DNA from: Candidatus Thioglobus sp.
GTDB taxonomy: Bacteria > Pseudomonadota > Gammaproteobacteria > PS1 > Pseudothioglobaceae
NCBI GenBank assembly: GCA_028228555.1
Contig: JAOJBP010000002.1
Coordinates: 123,069 to 187,068 of the forward strand
Length of the DNA stretch: 64,000 nucleotides
Direction: 5' to 3'
The translations under genes and the position numbers were made by a program. Below the pieces are notes generated by a model. It saw only the letters and a program-made list of their open reading frames with translations. It ran no database searches and was not told where the DNA came from. This document shows positions 43,640-54,446 of the stretch, in pieces (position 1 is the stretch's first letter; each line of letters opens with the position of its first letter).

Positions 43640-45811
43640 TTAATCTTCAGCTGGAGCAAATACCATTTGTCTATCGTCTAAGTTAACTGAAACAATTTGG
43701 ATTTTAATCTTATCACCTAATTGGAACACTTTACCAGTTCGCTCACCTTTTAATTGATGGTGAACATCATCAAAATTGTAATAATCATCTTTCATGTCTC
43801 GCATTGCGATCATGCCTTCAACAAAGACATCTGTGAGCTCGATAAAGATACCAAAGCCTGCTACACCTGAAATAACACCATTAAAGGTATCGCCGACTTT
43901 ATCACGCATATACTCACATTTTAGCCACTGCTCAACATCGCGAGAAGCTTCATCAGCACGTCTTTCTGTAACTGATAAATTTACACCCAGCTCAATCATT
44001 TTCTTAGAAGGTTCTTTCTTTTTATTGCCCAGTACTTTGCCAACTACGCGATTCATCAATGATGGCTTTTTCTTTTTAAGAACGCGATTGATAGCGCGAT
44101 GCACTAGTAAGTCAGGATATCTTCTAATTGGCGATGTAAAGTGAGTGTAATCATCAAATGCCAAACCAAAATGTCCTTCGTTAGCAGGAGTATATACAGC
44201 TTGCTTCATGGTTCTTAGTACGACGGTTTTAATAATGTTTTCATCATCTCTACCTTTGGCGTCTTCCAGAACTTTCGCAAAATGTTTAGAATCTGGCTGA
44301 TCACCACCTTCTAATGTAAGGCCAATAGCAGTTAAGAATTGACGAGTCACCTCTACTTTTTCTGCCGTTGGTTTTGGATGAATTCGGTACAAGAAGTCCT
44401 CTTCATTTTCACCTAAGAATTTAGCGGTAGCTTGGTTGGCCATCAACATACATTCTTCAATAAGCTTGTGTGCATCATTTCTTGAGCGGGCAATAATATT
44501 GTCAATTTTCCCAGCATCATTAAATAGGATTTGTGATTCTATACGGTCAAAATCCATTACACCACGTTTAGTTCTAGCAGCCTTTAACACTTTATATAAG
44601 TCATAAAGATCATTTAAATTTTCTAATACTGGCTCGAATTCTGTTTTTAAAGCTTGATCATCTTCCTCTAAAATTTTACTCACCTTTGTATAGGTTAGTC
44701 GTGCATGAGAGAACATGGTTGCAGGGTAGAATTTATAATCAAGTAAATTTCCTGCTTTATCGATGTTCATCTCACAAGTCATACAAAGACGCTCTACACC
44801 TGGATTAATTGAACATAGGCCGTTCGATAGAGCCTCAGGTAGCATTGGTACCACGCGACGTGGGAAATAAACTGAATTACCTCTTTCGATTGCATCATCA
44901 TCTAGTGCTGTGCCTTCTTCTACGTAATGAGAAACATCAGCAATGGCAACAACCAGCCTCCAGCCATTGTTTGTTGATTCTGCAAATACTGCATCATCAA
45001 AATCTTTAGAATCTTCACCATCAATAGTAACAAGCTTCATATCGGTAATATCAATACGACCTTTTTTATCTTGCTTAGTTACTTCAGTTGGAATTTTTGC
45101 AGTTTGTGCTAATGCTTCTTTTGAGAAATCAACAGGAATACCATTACGGTAAAGCGCTGCATCTGTCTCAACACCTTCATCCATATATGAGCCCAAAATT
45201 TGAATAATTCTGCCTTCTGCTAGGGCTTTAAATGTAGGTGACTTAGTGATTTCAACAATAACAATTTGTTCGTTCGTGTTGTCGTCACTGATTTTAGGGA
45301 TGTTAATATTGTTACGGATACGCTTATCATCAACGACAGCGTGAGCATTACCTTCTTCATCGATATGAAGGCGCGCAACTACAGTTTTAACACTCTCTAG
45401 AACTTCAACAATCTTGGCATCGCCACGTTTACTGATTAAGCGGGCTTTAACCTTGTCTCCGTGAAAAACTAGCTGCATTTGTCTTGAATTAAGTCGTAAA
45501 TCTCTACCGCCCTCTTCAAGCTTTAAAAAGCCAAAGCCTTTAGGATTTGCAACCACTGTACCAATTTTAATACCTTCAGCTGGATCGAAAATTGTAAAAT
45601 TGCCGTCATTATCACAATTTAGTTGCTCATCACGAACCATGGCCTTAAGGCGATGAGTTAGTGGTTTTTTTTGATCAGAATCGACCTTTAATAAATCAAA
45701 TAAATCATATTTTGAGATAGGCTTCTTTTTAATAAATTCAAGAATATATTCTCTAGATGGAATGGGGTTATCGTACTTTTCTGATTCTCTTTTTTGATGC
45801 GGGTCGCTCAT
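43640..45811 (-). CDS. rnr: ribonuclease R
   Basis: A 723-residue 3'-5' exoribonuclease. Modules are an N-terminal winged helix (about 15-75, ISKYDLFDLLKVDSD), two cold-shock OB domains (about 80-230), the RNB catalytic domain with TIDGEDSKDFDDAVFAE (Mg-binding Asp residues) and YTHFTSPIRRYPDLLVHRAI, and a C-terminal S1 domain (about 640-720). It degrades structured RNA and takes part in rRNA quality control. The Lys-rich C-tail of E. coli RNase R is absent. Four bases separate it from purA upstream. Confidence 0.96.
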   Translation of the reverse strand: MSDPHQKRESEKYDNPIPSREYILEFIKKKPISKYDLFDLLKVDSDQKKPLTHRLKAMVRDEQLNCDNDGNFTIFDPAEGIKIGTVVANPKGFGFLKLEEGGRDLRLNSRQMQLVFHGDKVKARLISKRGDAKIVEVLESVKTVVARLHIDEEGNAHAVVDDKRIRNNINIPKISDDNTNEQIVIVEITKSPTFKALAEGRIIQILGSYMDEGVETDAALYRNGIPVDFSKEALAQTAKIPTEVTKQDKKGRIDITDMKLVTIDGEDSKDFDDAVFAESTNNGWRLVVAIADVSHYVEEGTALDDDAIERGNSVYFPRRVVPMLPEALSNGLCSINPGVERLCMTCEMNIDKAGNLLDYKFYPATMFSHARLTYTKVSKILEEDDQALKTEFEPVLENLNDLYDLYKVLKAARTKRGVMDFDRIESQILFNDAGKIDNIIARSRNDAHKLIEECMLMANQATAKFLGENEEDFLYRIHPKPTAEKVEVTRQFLTAIGLTLEGGDQPDSKHFAKVLEDAKGRDDENIIKTVVLRTMKQAVYTPANEGHFGLAFDDYTHFTSPIRRYPDLLVHRAINRVLKKKKPSLMNRVVGKVLGNKKKEPSKKMIELGVNLSVTERRADEASRDVEQWLKCEYMRDKVGDTFNGVISGVAGFGIFIELTDVFVEGMIAMRDMKDDYYNFDDVHHQLKGERTGKVFQLGDKIKIQIVSVNLDDRQMVFAPAED

Positions 45812-45815
45812 ATAA

Positions 45816-47156
<1,341 letters not shown>

Positions 47157-47172
47157 TTATTGTTAATAAAAC

Positions 47173-48126
47173 TTAATTTGATTGAGATAAAAACTTCAAG
47201 TCAAATGAAAATCCTGTGGCCGCTCTTGACTGCCCAAACGACTCACCAATTCCGTTATAACGCCCGCCTTGTGCTAAAGCCTTAGAGTAGTTTTGGTTAT
47301 AAGCTGAAAATACAATGCCTGTATGGTACTCATAAGTTTGTAGTTCAGCTAAATCATAACTTGCTTGAATATTTTTACCTTTAAGTGCTCGATCAATTGC
47401 CTGTAAATCTTTGATGGCACTGATCGCATTTGGAAAATTGACAAACAAATCCAAGGCTTGATTCAATGCACTATTATCACCCTCTAACTTGATAAGTGCA
47501 TTAAATAAAGGCGCATTAACAAGAGGATGCTTATTGATAAAAACAGATAGATCTGGTGATGAGCGATGCGCAAAGATGTGACGTAGTTCAGCTGCCTGAT
47601 CCAAGTCTAGCGATTCATCCGCCATTAAGGCATCGAAAATAGCCACATTTCCTAAGCTAATAACAACCGGATTGATCGATAAAATCTTCAAACTTTCAAG
47701 CATTAATTCAATCACTTCAACATCTGCTGAAATTTCGTTAGAGCCATATAATTCTGCACCCGCCTGAATGGGAGAGCGTGAATCATAAAAGTCATCAGCA
47801 CTGGTTTGTAGGATTGCATTAATGTAACAATATTTTTCAATATTGTTACTGGCACGTCTCGCATCAATACGTGCAATTTGCGGCGTAATATCAGCATGAA
47901 CACCTAGCATTTTCCCACTAGCTGGATCTAAAAACTTAAATGTTTTTTCATTAACCGAGTCGCTGGTTAAAAGTAACGAATCAATATGCTCCACCATTGG
48001 CGGGACCACTAAACCAAAACCTTTTTCAGTATATAGATCTATTAATTGACGACGTAGCATTTCAAAAGTAAGCGCCTGATTACCGCTTAATTCATCAATA
48101 CCCTCAGGTAACTGCCAAGATTTCAT
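47173..48126 (-). CDS. hisZ: ATP phosphoribosyltransferase regulatory subunit HisZ
   Basis: A 317-residue protein homologous to the catalytic core of histidyl-tRNA synthetase (motif 2 region VHADITPQIARIDARR; the C-terminal GGRYNGIGESFGQSRAATGFSFDL). HisZ lacks tRNA charging activity and confers histidine regulation on the short HisG. It is shorter than many HisZ (370-390 residues), mostly through trimming at the C-terminal end. Its position between hflC and purA is a well-known gammaproteobacterial placement, and implies that this organism carries the short-form HisG. Confidence 0.92.
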   Translation of the reverse strand: MKSWQLPEGIDELSGNQALTFEMLRRQLIDLYTEKGFGLVVPPMVEHIDSLLLTSDSVNEKTFKFLDPASGKMLGVHADITPQIARIDARRASNNIEKYCYINAILQTSADDFYDSRSPIQAGAELYGSNEISADVEVIELMLESLKILSINPVVISLGNVAIFDALMADESLDLDQAAELRHIFAHRSSPDLSVFINKHPLVNAPLFNALIKLEGDNSALNQALDLFVNFPNAISAIKDLQAIDRALKGKNIQASYDLAELQTYEYHTGIVFSAYNQNYSKALAQGGRYNGIGESFGQSRAATGFSFDLKFLSQSN

Positions 48127-48134
48127 ATAAGTGC

Positions 48135-48992
48135 TTATTTAGCCTTCGGGTTAAAGTGACGGAAGAACTCAGTATTTGGGTTTAACACCAAAATGTCATT
48201 CTGACCAGAAAACGATTTCTTATAAGATTCTAATGAACGATAGAATGAATAAAAATCAGCATTCTGGCTGTATGCTTGAGCATAGTTTGATGCCGAGATT
48301 GCATCGCCTTCACCGCGTATGATTTCTGAATCACGATAAGCGTCAGCTAAAATAATGGTTCTCTTTTTGTCAGCTGCCGCCTGAATAATTTCCGCTTCTT
48401 CAGCACCTTTAGATCTAAATTCTTTCGCAACACGATTTCGCTCTGCTTGCATTCGACGATAAACTGAATTGGAAACCTCTTGAGATAAATCAATACGCTT
48501 AATACGAACATCAATAATTTCAATACCAAAATCGCCAATATCTTTCTTAGCAAGCTTTGCAATGCTAGTCATGATTTCGCTACGTTCGCCTGAAACAACA
48601 TCAGCAATAGTACGTTTTGAGAATTCACTTTTAAGGCCGGTTTTGATAATTTGCGCTAAACGATTATTAGTTCGCGCTAAGTTGCCACCTGTCGACTTAT
48701 AGAACTTCTCAGCGTCGATAATACGCCATTTAACATATGAATCAACGATAACGTTTTTCTTTTCACCTGTTAAGAAGCGCTCAGATGGCGCATCAAGTGT
48801 TTGGACGCGATTATCAAATTTGACTACATTATTGACAAACGGTGTTTTAAACTTAAGCCCTGGCTCTTTTTCAACACTAACAATTTCACCTAAACGAAGC
48901 TTGATGGCAGTTTCAGTTTCACTAACCGTATATACTGCTGTACTCAGTATAAAAAATACTGCAGCAATGATAATTAATCCTAATTTTTGCAT
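48135..48992 (-). CDS. hflC: HflC, modulator of the FtsH protease
   Basis: A 285-residue SPFH/prohibitin-family protein with one N-terminal membrane anchor (about 5-22), a periplasmic SPFH domain (ETETAIKLRLGEIVSVEKEPGLKFKTPFVNNVVKFDNRVQTL) and a long Ala/Glu-rich helix (about 185-240, RNRVAKEFRSKGAEEAEIIQAAADKKR). With HflK it forms a cage around FtsH and limits its access to membrane substrates. The start overlaps the hflK stop by one base. Confidence 0.96.
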   Translation of the reverse strand: MQKLGLIIIAAVFFILSTAVYTVSETETAIKLRLGEIVSVEKEPGLKFKTPFVNNVVKFDNRVQTLDAPSERFLTGEKKNVIVDSYVKWRIIDAEKFYKSTGGNLARTNNRLAQIIKTGLKSEFSKRTIADVVSGERSEIMTSIAKLAKKDIGDFGIEIIDVRIKRIDLSQEVSNSVYRRMQAERNRVAKEFRSKGAEEAEIIQAAADKKRTIILADAYRDSEIIRGEGDAISASNYAQAYSQNADFYSFYRSLESYKKSFSGQNDILVLNPNTEFFRHFNPKAK

Positions 48993-50155
48993 TATCTTAC
49001 TCCTCTATTACGGAAAATATTATTAGAACCAGTTGGCGCTTCTACCTGTTCTTGAGTTGCTTGAGATGTAGGCTGGATGTTAGTTCGCTTATTATTGATT
49101 AGCTTATCAATAGGCAAATACATCATTGAATTTGCTTTTGAGTCAACCACAACTTTACTGGTTGAAGCAAGGACACTTTCCATGGTTTCAAGATAAAGTC
49201 GTTCTTTAGTAACTGAAGGTGCTTTTTCATACTCGGCTAAAATTTGCTTAAATCTAGACGCTTCACCTTCTGACTTTGAGGTTACTTCAGATTTATAAGC
49301 TTTAGATTCTTCAAGTAGACGTGCAGCAAGGCCTCGAGATTTTGGCAAAATATCATTGGCATATGTTTGAGCTTCATTAATCAAACGCTGTTTATCTTCT
49401 CGAGCTTTAACAGCATCAGAAAAGGCCGCTTGAACTTGCTCAGGTGGCTGAGCATCTTGCATGTTTACTGTAGTAATTTGTAAACCTGTCTGATATAAGT
49501 CTAACAATTCTTGAGATTTGTCTTTAATGTCGTCGGCAATACTAACTCGACCTTCAGTTAAGATGTAATCCATGGTGTTTTGACCAACTACTTGACGAAT
49601 AGCACTTTCAGATACTTGACGCAATGTTGTATCTGGAGAAGCAACATTAAATAGATACGCTTGTACATCGTTAATTTTGTATTGAACCGCAAACTTAGCA
49701 TCAATCATGTTTTCATCTTTGGTCAACATGAGTGATTCTGAAGAAACATTGCCGCCAAAGTTGCGACTTCCTTGAACGGCATTACGATAGCCTATTTCAG
49801 CGGTTCTAATTTGAGCTACATTGACTCTACTTACAGATTCAATAGGAAATGGTAGGTGCCAATGAGGACCTTGGGATGTTTCTTCTTGGAAGGCACCAAA
49901 GCGTAATACAACCCCTTTTTCAGCAGGATCGATAATATAGATTCCTGATAGCATCCAAACAAGAACACCAATGATGACAACAAATTTCAGGCTACCTTGC
50001 GGTGCTTTTGGTACATCTGATGAACTGGTTGAATTACCAGCGCCAAATAGGCTGTTAAATTTGTCTTTAAATTCTTTAATTACACCATCTAAATCAGGAG
50101 GCGTCTGGTTGTTGTCGCCCCAAGGTTTTTGATTATTATTATCGTTCCAAGCCAT
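48992..50155 (-). CDS. hflK: HflK, modulator of the FtsH protease
   Basis: Start set at 50155 (MAWNDNNNQKPWGDNNQ), the standard HflK N-terminus; the open frame reaches 50200 but those residues are atypical. The 387-residue protein has a polar Asn/Gly/Pro-rich N-tail, a membrane helix (about 58-75, VVIIGVLVWMLSGIYII), SPFH domain (EKGVVLRFGAFQEETSQGPHWHLPFPIESVSRVNV) and coiled coil. Partner of HflC. First gene of the hflK-hflC-hisZ-purA-rnr unit and divergent from lptD. Confidence 0.96.
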   Translation of the reverse strand: MAWNDNNNQKPWGDNNQTPPDLDGVIKEFKDKFNSLFGAGNSTSSSDVPKAPQGSLKFVVIIGVLVWMLSGIYIIDPAEKGVVLRFGAFQEETSQGPHWHLPFPIESVSRVNVAQIRTAEIGYRNAVQGSRNFGGNVSSESLMLTKDENMIDAKFAVQYKINDVQAYLFNVASPDTTLRQVSESAIRQVVGQNTMDYILTEGRVSIADDIKDKSQELLDLYQTGLQITTVNMQDAQPPEQVQAAFSDAVKAREDKQRLINEAQTYANDILPKSRGLAARLLEESKAYKSEVTSKSEGEASRFKQILAEYEKAPSVTKERLYLETMESVLASTSKVVVDSKANSMMYLPIDKLINNKRTNIQPTSQATQEQVEAPTGSNNIFRNRGVR

Positions 50156-50290
50156 TATAAGTACTTCCATTATTGTTAAAACCTCAGTTATTTTACCCAA
50201 ATAAATGCACGCTCATGAAGCTAATATATTGAGGATATTGCTATTTAGTTGGTGTTAAAATAATTGGATTATAAAAATATAACTATCATC

Positions 50291-52480
50291 ATGAAAAAGT
50301 TCCTTGCTCTTTGCTCGTTTGCTTTACTTTCTAGTTTGGCCAATGCACAGGGATACATTTTAAATTGTGAAGAGAATCGCTTGCTTTTTCCAAAGCAAAC
50401 CTTATCAAACGATGAAAATTTGGACGTAGTTGCTGATCGTAGCGAAGTTACTAAAAGTGATACTTATCTTTTGTCTGGAAATGTTTCTCTTAATTCTAGT
50501 GCTTATTATTTAAGTGCAGATGAAATTAAGATTAAAAAATCAGATAAAACCTCTACAGCTAAAGGCAATGTTCAATTTCAAAATGATGAGCTGATGTTAA
50601 TAGGCAATAGTGCCATTGTTAAAAAACAGGCAGACATAACTCACACCACTCTAAGTCAAGCTCAATTTCATTATCCAGATACCAAGATAAATGGACAAGC
50701 TCAACAAATAGTTAATGATGGTACTAAGCAAGTATTTGATGATGCTAGTTATTCTTTATGCCCGCTTGGTAATACTGACTGGCAAATGAAAGCAGATCAA
50801 ATTACACTTAACTCAAAAACTAACCGCGGCGTTGCCAATGATGTAGTGGTTGAATTTTTAGGTGTTCCTGTGTTTTACACACCTTATCATGAATGGGTAT
50901 TAGAAGGACGTGGTTCAGGCTTTTTAGCACCTGCATTTGGTAGTTATAGTGAATCAGTTGCCAATGAAAGTAATAACTATCAAGTTCGAATCCCTTATTA
51001 CTTTAATATCGCCCCAGATCGTGACTTTTTGTTAACTCTTAATCAACTCTCAAGTCGCGGAAGCGTTGTTGAGGGTAAGTATCGACAATTAATTGCCAGT
51101 AATAAATATTTAGACAAAGGCCGCTTTGAGATTGAAGCGCATTATCTTAATGAAGATGATATTACCAAGAATAAGCGCTGGTTGCTAAATTCAACCATTG
51201 ATTTATCGATTAATGAAAAAACTAAGTTTAGTCTAGCGACTAATCGTGTTTCTGATAAAGATTACTTTAAGGAAATATCTCATAGTGACACTTCTAGTCG
51301 CGCATTACATTCGCATCTTGATCTAAACTATAAAGATGATAATCAAAATCTAAATATTGCCCTGTTTGCAGAAAATGAGCAATTAGTTAATGCTGGAGTT
51401 GCTACTTATACTCGTGCGACAGAATTTTCAATTTCAAAAGCATTCGAAGGGATGGATAATAGGAAGCTGGACTTATCTTTGGTGAGTGCCAAGTTTAAAC
51501 ACAAAACCTCAGCTATTACAGGGGTGCGTACTCATGCACAAGCAAACTTTTCTCGCCCTATCTCTACAAATGCGTATTCTTTAACGCCAAAATTAAATCT
51601 TTTAAATACTGAATATACGATGGACAATAGTGCAGATGAGTCTCGCTCTATTTATAGCTTTGGACTTGATTCAAAGTTTTTTCTAGAAAGGGAGCTGGAT
51701 TTATTTGGAACAAACATGATCCAAACATTGACACCAAGACTGGCTTATAACTTCACACCTAAAAAAGATCAAAGTGCATTACCAAGTTTCGATTCTGCTG
51801 ATAAAAATGATTCTTATGAAGGGTTATTTTCAGGACAAAAGTTTACTGGTCTTGATAGAATCAGCAACGCCAACAACTTCACCTTAGGTCTTGAGTCTGA
51901 TTTTATTGATGAAGAGACAGGTGACACTTATCTAAGTCTAAAAGCTGCGCAAACTCGCCACCTTGATGACACGGATATGAATAGTTCAGGTGTTTTAATT
52001 AGTAGAAGAAAATATTCTGATATTGCCTTATCAGCAGATTTAAGCCTTGACAATTTTACCTTTAATAACACGTTGCAATACGATCCAGAAACTAACAAAA
52101 TTGACAAGCGTGACAGTTCAGTAAGTTACATTCTTGATCCTAGAAAATTCCTAACTTTGGCGCATCATGATAATGCTGGAGTAAAAACTGCTGAACTTTA
52201 TGGTGCTTATCCAATTACCTCAAATGTGCATGTATTTGCAGGTCTTAATCGATCGATCACTGACTCGATTACCAATAAAGAAACCACAGGTGTGGCTTAT
52301 GAATCTTGTTGCTGGGCACTACGTTTAGCGCACTTTAAAAAGCATGTTAGTGGCAATGACTATGATTACGTAACTAACTTTGAATTAGTACTTAAAGGAC
52401 TTGCTACCATCTCACCTGGCTTATCCAAACGTCTTGAGGATGAGGTGCCAAACTACCTAGCTAACTTGGATGATTTATAA
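50291..52480 (+). CDS. lptD: LPS assembly outer membrane protein LptD
   Basis: Start at 50291 (MKKFLALCSFALLSSLANA) gives a clean signal peptide; an in-frame ATG at 50264 adds nine residues ahead of it. The 729-residue protein has the periplasmic OstA/LptA-like jellyroll (about 45-175, DVVADRSEVTKSDTYLLSGNV) and a C-terminal beta-barrel (about 200-725). The four cysteines needed for the inter-domain disulfides are conserved: C26, C157, C673 and C674 (YESCCWALRLA). With LptE it inserts lipopolysaccharide into the outer leaflet. It overlaps no gene and is followed one base later by the SurA-like gene. Confidence 0.96.
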   Translation: MKKFLALCSFALLSSLANAQGYILNCEENRLLFPKQTLSNDENLDVVADRSEVTKSDTYLLSGNVSLNSSAYYLSADEIKIKKSDKTSTAKGNVQFQNDELMLIGNSAIVKKQADITHTTLSQAQFHYPDTKINGQAQQIVNDGTKQVFDDASYSLCPLGNTDWQMKADQITLNSKTNRGVANDVVVEFLGVPVFYTPYHEWVLEGRGSGFLAPAFGSYSESVANESNNYQVRIPYYFNIAPDRDFLLTLNQLSSRGSVVEGKYRQLIASNKYLDKGRFEIEAHYLNEDDITKNKRWLLNSTIDLSINEKTKFSLATNRVSDKDYFKEISHSDTSSRALHSHLDLNYKDDNQNLNIALFAENEQLVNAGVATYTRATEFSISKAFEGMDNRKLDLSLVSAKFKHKTSAITGVRTHAQANFSRPISTNAYSLTPKLNLLNTEYTMDNSADESRSIYSFGLDSKFFLERELDLFGTNMIQTLTPRLAYNFTPKKDQSALPSFDSADKNDSYEGLFSGQKFTGLDRISNANNFTLGLESDFIDEETGDTYLSLKAAQTRHLDDTDMNSSGVLISRRKYSDIALSADLSLDNFTFNNTLQYDPETNKIDKRDSSVSYILDPRKFLTLAHHDNAGVKTAELYGAYPITSNVHVFAGLNRSITDSITNKETTGVAYESCCWALRLAHFKKHVSGNDYDYVTNFELVLKGLATISPGLSKRLEDEVPNYLANLDDL

Positions 52481-52481
52481 A

Positions 52482-53378
52482 ATGAGTAAATTTCTTTTAT
52501 TGTTGTTAGTTATTTCGCTTAATTCAGCTGCCACACCTAATAGTATTATTGCTATTGTTAATGATCATTTAATTACCCGTGATACTATTAATGCTAAAAC
52601 AGATGCTCAGAAGTCTAAAGAAGCTAAATTAAAAGCTGTTAATCAGCAAGTTGATATACTCTTGCAAATGGATAAAGTTAAGGAATTGGGTGTTAAACCT
52701 AAGCCAGTTGCCATTAACAATATGCTTAAGCGAGTTGCCATGCAAAACAAATTAACCCTTGAGCAGTTGCAAAAAAGACCTGAATTTGGGGAAATTATGG
52801 CAAGCATTCAGCAGCAGCTATCCCTAAATGGCCTTAAAGAGTTTATCAGTAGCAAAGCTCAATTATCCATCAGCCAGGCTGAAATTGATCAGACTTTAAA
52901 AGATAATCCAGCAACTAGTGATGATATTGAGACTCAAATTCGTATTGCTCAAATTGCTATTAGCTCTATTGATAAAACTGACTCATTATTACAATCTCAA
53001 GATGATTTAATTCAGGCTCTATTAGTTGATTTATCCATCCAGATCAAACAAGGAAAATCTTTTTCTGGTTTGGCAAAACTATACTCGCAAGACGAGTCTT
53101 ACAAAAATGGCGGTGAATCTGATTGGATTATTCAAAAGCGTCTACCTAAGGACTTTATTAAGGCAATAAAATCGCTAAAAGTTCAAGAGCTATCTGCTCC
53201 TTTTAAAGCTGGTAATGGCTGGAGATTGGTAAAAATTATTGAAAAGCGTCAGGTTGATAATCATTTAAAGACAATCAAGGCTGCGCTAATTCGTCAAAAG
53301 AAAAATCAGTACTTTAGCGACTGGACTAAAAAACTTAGAAAAGATGCTTATATTGAAATATTTGATCATAAACTCTAA
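52482..53378 (+). CDS. surA: SurA-like periplasmic chaperone/prolyl isomerase with one parvulin domain
   Basis: Start at 52482 (MSKFLLLLLVISLNSAA), directly after the lptD stop. The 298-residue protein has a signal peptide, a SurA N-terminal helical chaperone domain (about 20-145, NSIIAIVNDHLITRDTINAKT), one parvulin domain (about 155-260, FSGLAKLYSQDESYKNGGESDWIIQKRLP) and a C-terminal helix. E. coli SurA has 428 residues and two parvulin domains, so one domain is missing here, as in some other short SurA proteins. The lptD-surA linkage is conserved and fits a role escorting outer-membrane proteins to BamA/BamD. Confidence 0.88.
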   Translation: MSKFLLLLLVISLNSAATPNSIIAIVNDHLITRDTINAKTDAQKSKEAKLKAVNQQVDILLQMDKVKELGVKPKPVAINNMLKRVAMQNKLTLEQLQKRPEFGEIMASIQQQLSLNGLKEFISSKAQLSISQAEIDQTLKDNPATSDDIETQIRIAQIAISSIDKTDSLLQSQDDLIQALLVDLSIQIKQGKSFSGLAKLYSQDESYKNGGESDWIIQKRLPKDFIKAIKSLKVQELSAPFKAGNGWRLVKIIEKRQVDNHLKTIKAALIRQKKNQYFSDWTKKLRKDAYIEIFDHKL

Positions 53379-53389
53379 CCCACCCTCTC

Positions 53390-54133
53390 ATGTCTAAAAC
53401 AATCGTTATTTTTGGCTTTCACGCCATTCAGGCTCAGCTTGATTCTGCACCAGAAGGTTTTGTAAAAGTATTGACACTCGATAACCGCAACGATAAGCGC
53501 GTTAATCAGATTACAACTCAACTTAATCAACTTGATATTAATACAGTCAAATCCAGCAAGCAACAACTGGATAAACTTACTAAAAATCAAACACATCAAG
53601 GGATAGCTGCTGAAATTTTATTGCCTACCCTGCCTAATCAAAATGAGTTGATTAGCTTTGTGTCTCGACTGGATAAAACGCCTTTAATTTTGATCTTAGA
53701 TTCCATTCAAGATCCTAGAAATCTAGGTGCTTGCCTGCGCAGTGCAAATGCTGCTGGGGTTGATTGTGTGGTTATTAACAAAGATGGCTCCGCACCTATT
53801 AATGCTTTGGTACATAAAACTGCAGCAGGTGCATTAAATCAATTAAAAATTTTTCAAGTAACGAATCTTGCCAGAACTATTAAAGCATTGCAGCAAGAAA
53901 ATATCTGGGTGGTTGGCTTAGATGGCTCTACTGAGACATCTATTTACCAAATTGATTTAACCACCCCTAGTGCGCTTATTATGGGTGCTGAAGGTACAGG
54001 ACTTAGAAATCTTACCAAGCAATCTTGCGATCAGTTGGCGTTAATTCCAATGCAGGGTAATGTGGAAAGTCTTAATGTGTCGGTCGCAACAGGTATTAGC
54101 TTGTTTGAAGCTAGCAGGCAGCGTTTAGGTTAA
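53390..54133 (+). CDS. rlmB: 23S rRNA (guanosine-2'-O)-methyltransferase RlmB
   Basis: A 247-residue SPOUT methyltransferase. The N-terminal L30e-like RNA-binding domain (IFGFHAIQAQLD, HQGIAAEI) precedes the knotted SpoU domain with LILDSIQDPRNLGACLRSANAAGVDCVVI, LIMGAEGTGLR and MQGNVESLNVSVATGISLFEASRQR. RlmB methylates G2251 of 23S rRNA in the P-loop. In E. coli rlmB follows rnr; here it has moved to the lptD-surA unit. Convergent with the rhodanese gene, overlapping by four bases. Confidence 0.95.
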   Translation: MSKTIVIFGFHAIQAQLDSAPEGFVKVLTLDNRNDKRVNQITTQLNQLDINTVKSSKQQLDKLTKNQTHQGIAAEILLPTLPNQNELISFVSRLDKTPLILILDSIQDPRNLGACLRSANAAGVDCVVINKDGSAPINALVHKTAAGALNQLKIFQVTNLARTIKALQQENIWVVGLDGSTETSIYQIDLTTPSALIMGAEGTGLRNLTKQSCDQLALIPMQGNVESLNVSVATGISLFEASRQRLG

Positions 54134-54444
54134 TACTGCGTCATTGAGCTATCAATGCTCTTAGCCCAAGCGTCAAGTCCACCTTTGAGATTAATAATCT
54201 GATTAAATCCAATGGATTCAAAATAGCGAGCCACTTGCATGGATCGAATACCGTGATGGCAAATAATCACCATTTCTGCTGATTTATCTAAACTATCAAT
54301 ATTGGCCATAATTTGACCCATTGGTAGTAGCCGTGCATTATCCAAATGGCATTTATCCCATTCCCACTGCTCTCTAACATCAAGCAATAAAGGTTGATTG
54401 GTTTCTAGATATTTTTCTAATTTTTCAGGCGTTAAATCAAGCAT
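54130..54444 (-). CDS. single-domain rhodanese-like sulfurtransferase
   Basis: Start at 54444 (MLDLTPEKLEKYLE), two bases after the stop of the upstream VWA gene; the longer frame runs into that gene. The 104-residue rhodanese has LLDVREQWEWDKCHL (CH2 motif A) and the active loop IICHHGIRS with the nucleophilic Cys, then a GG-x-DAW ending (LKGGLDAWAKSID). It transfers sulfane sulfur between thiol compounds; acceptor unknown. The operon with MoxR/VWA genes suggests shared expression. Confidence 0.9.
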   Translation of the reverse strand: MLDLTPEKLEKYLETNQPLLLDVREQWEWDKCHLDNARLLPMGQIMANIDSLDKSAEMVIICHHGIRSMQVARYFESIGFNQIINLKGGLDAWAKSIDSSMTQY

Positions 54445-54446
54445 AA

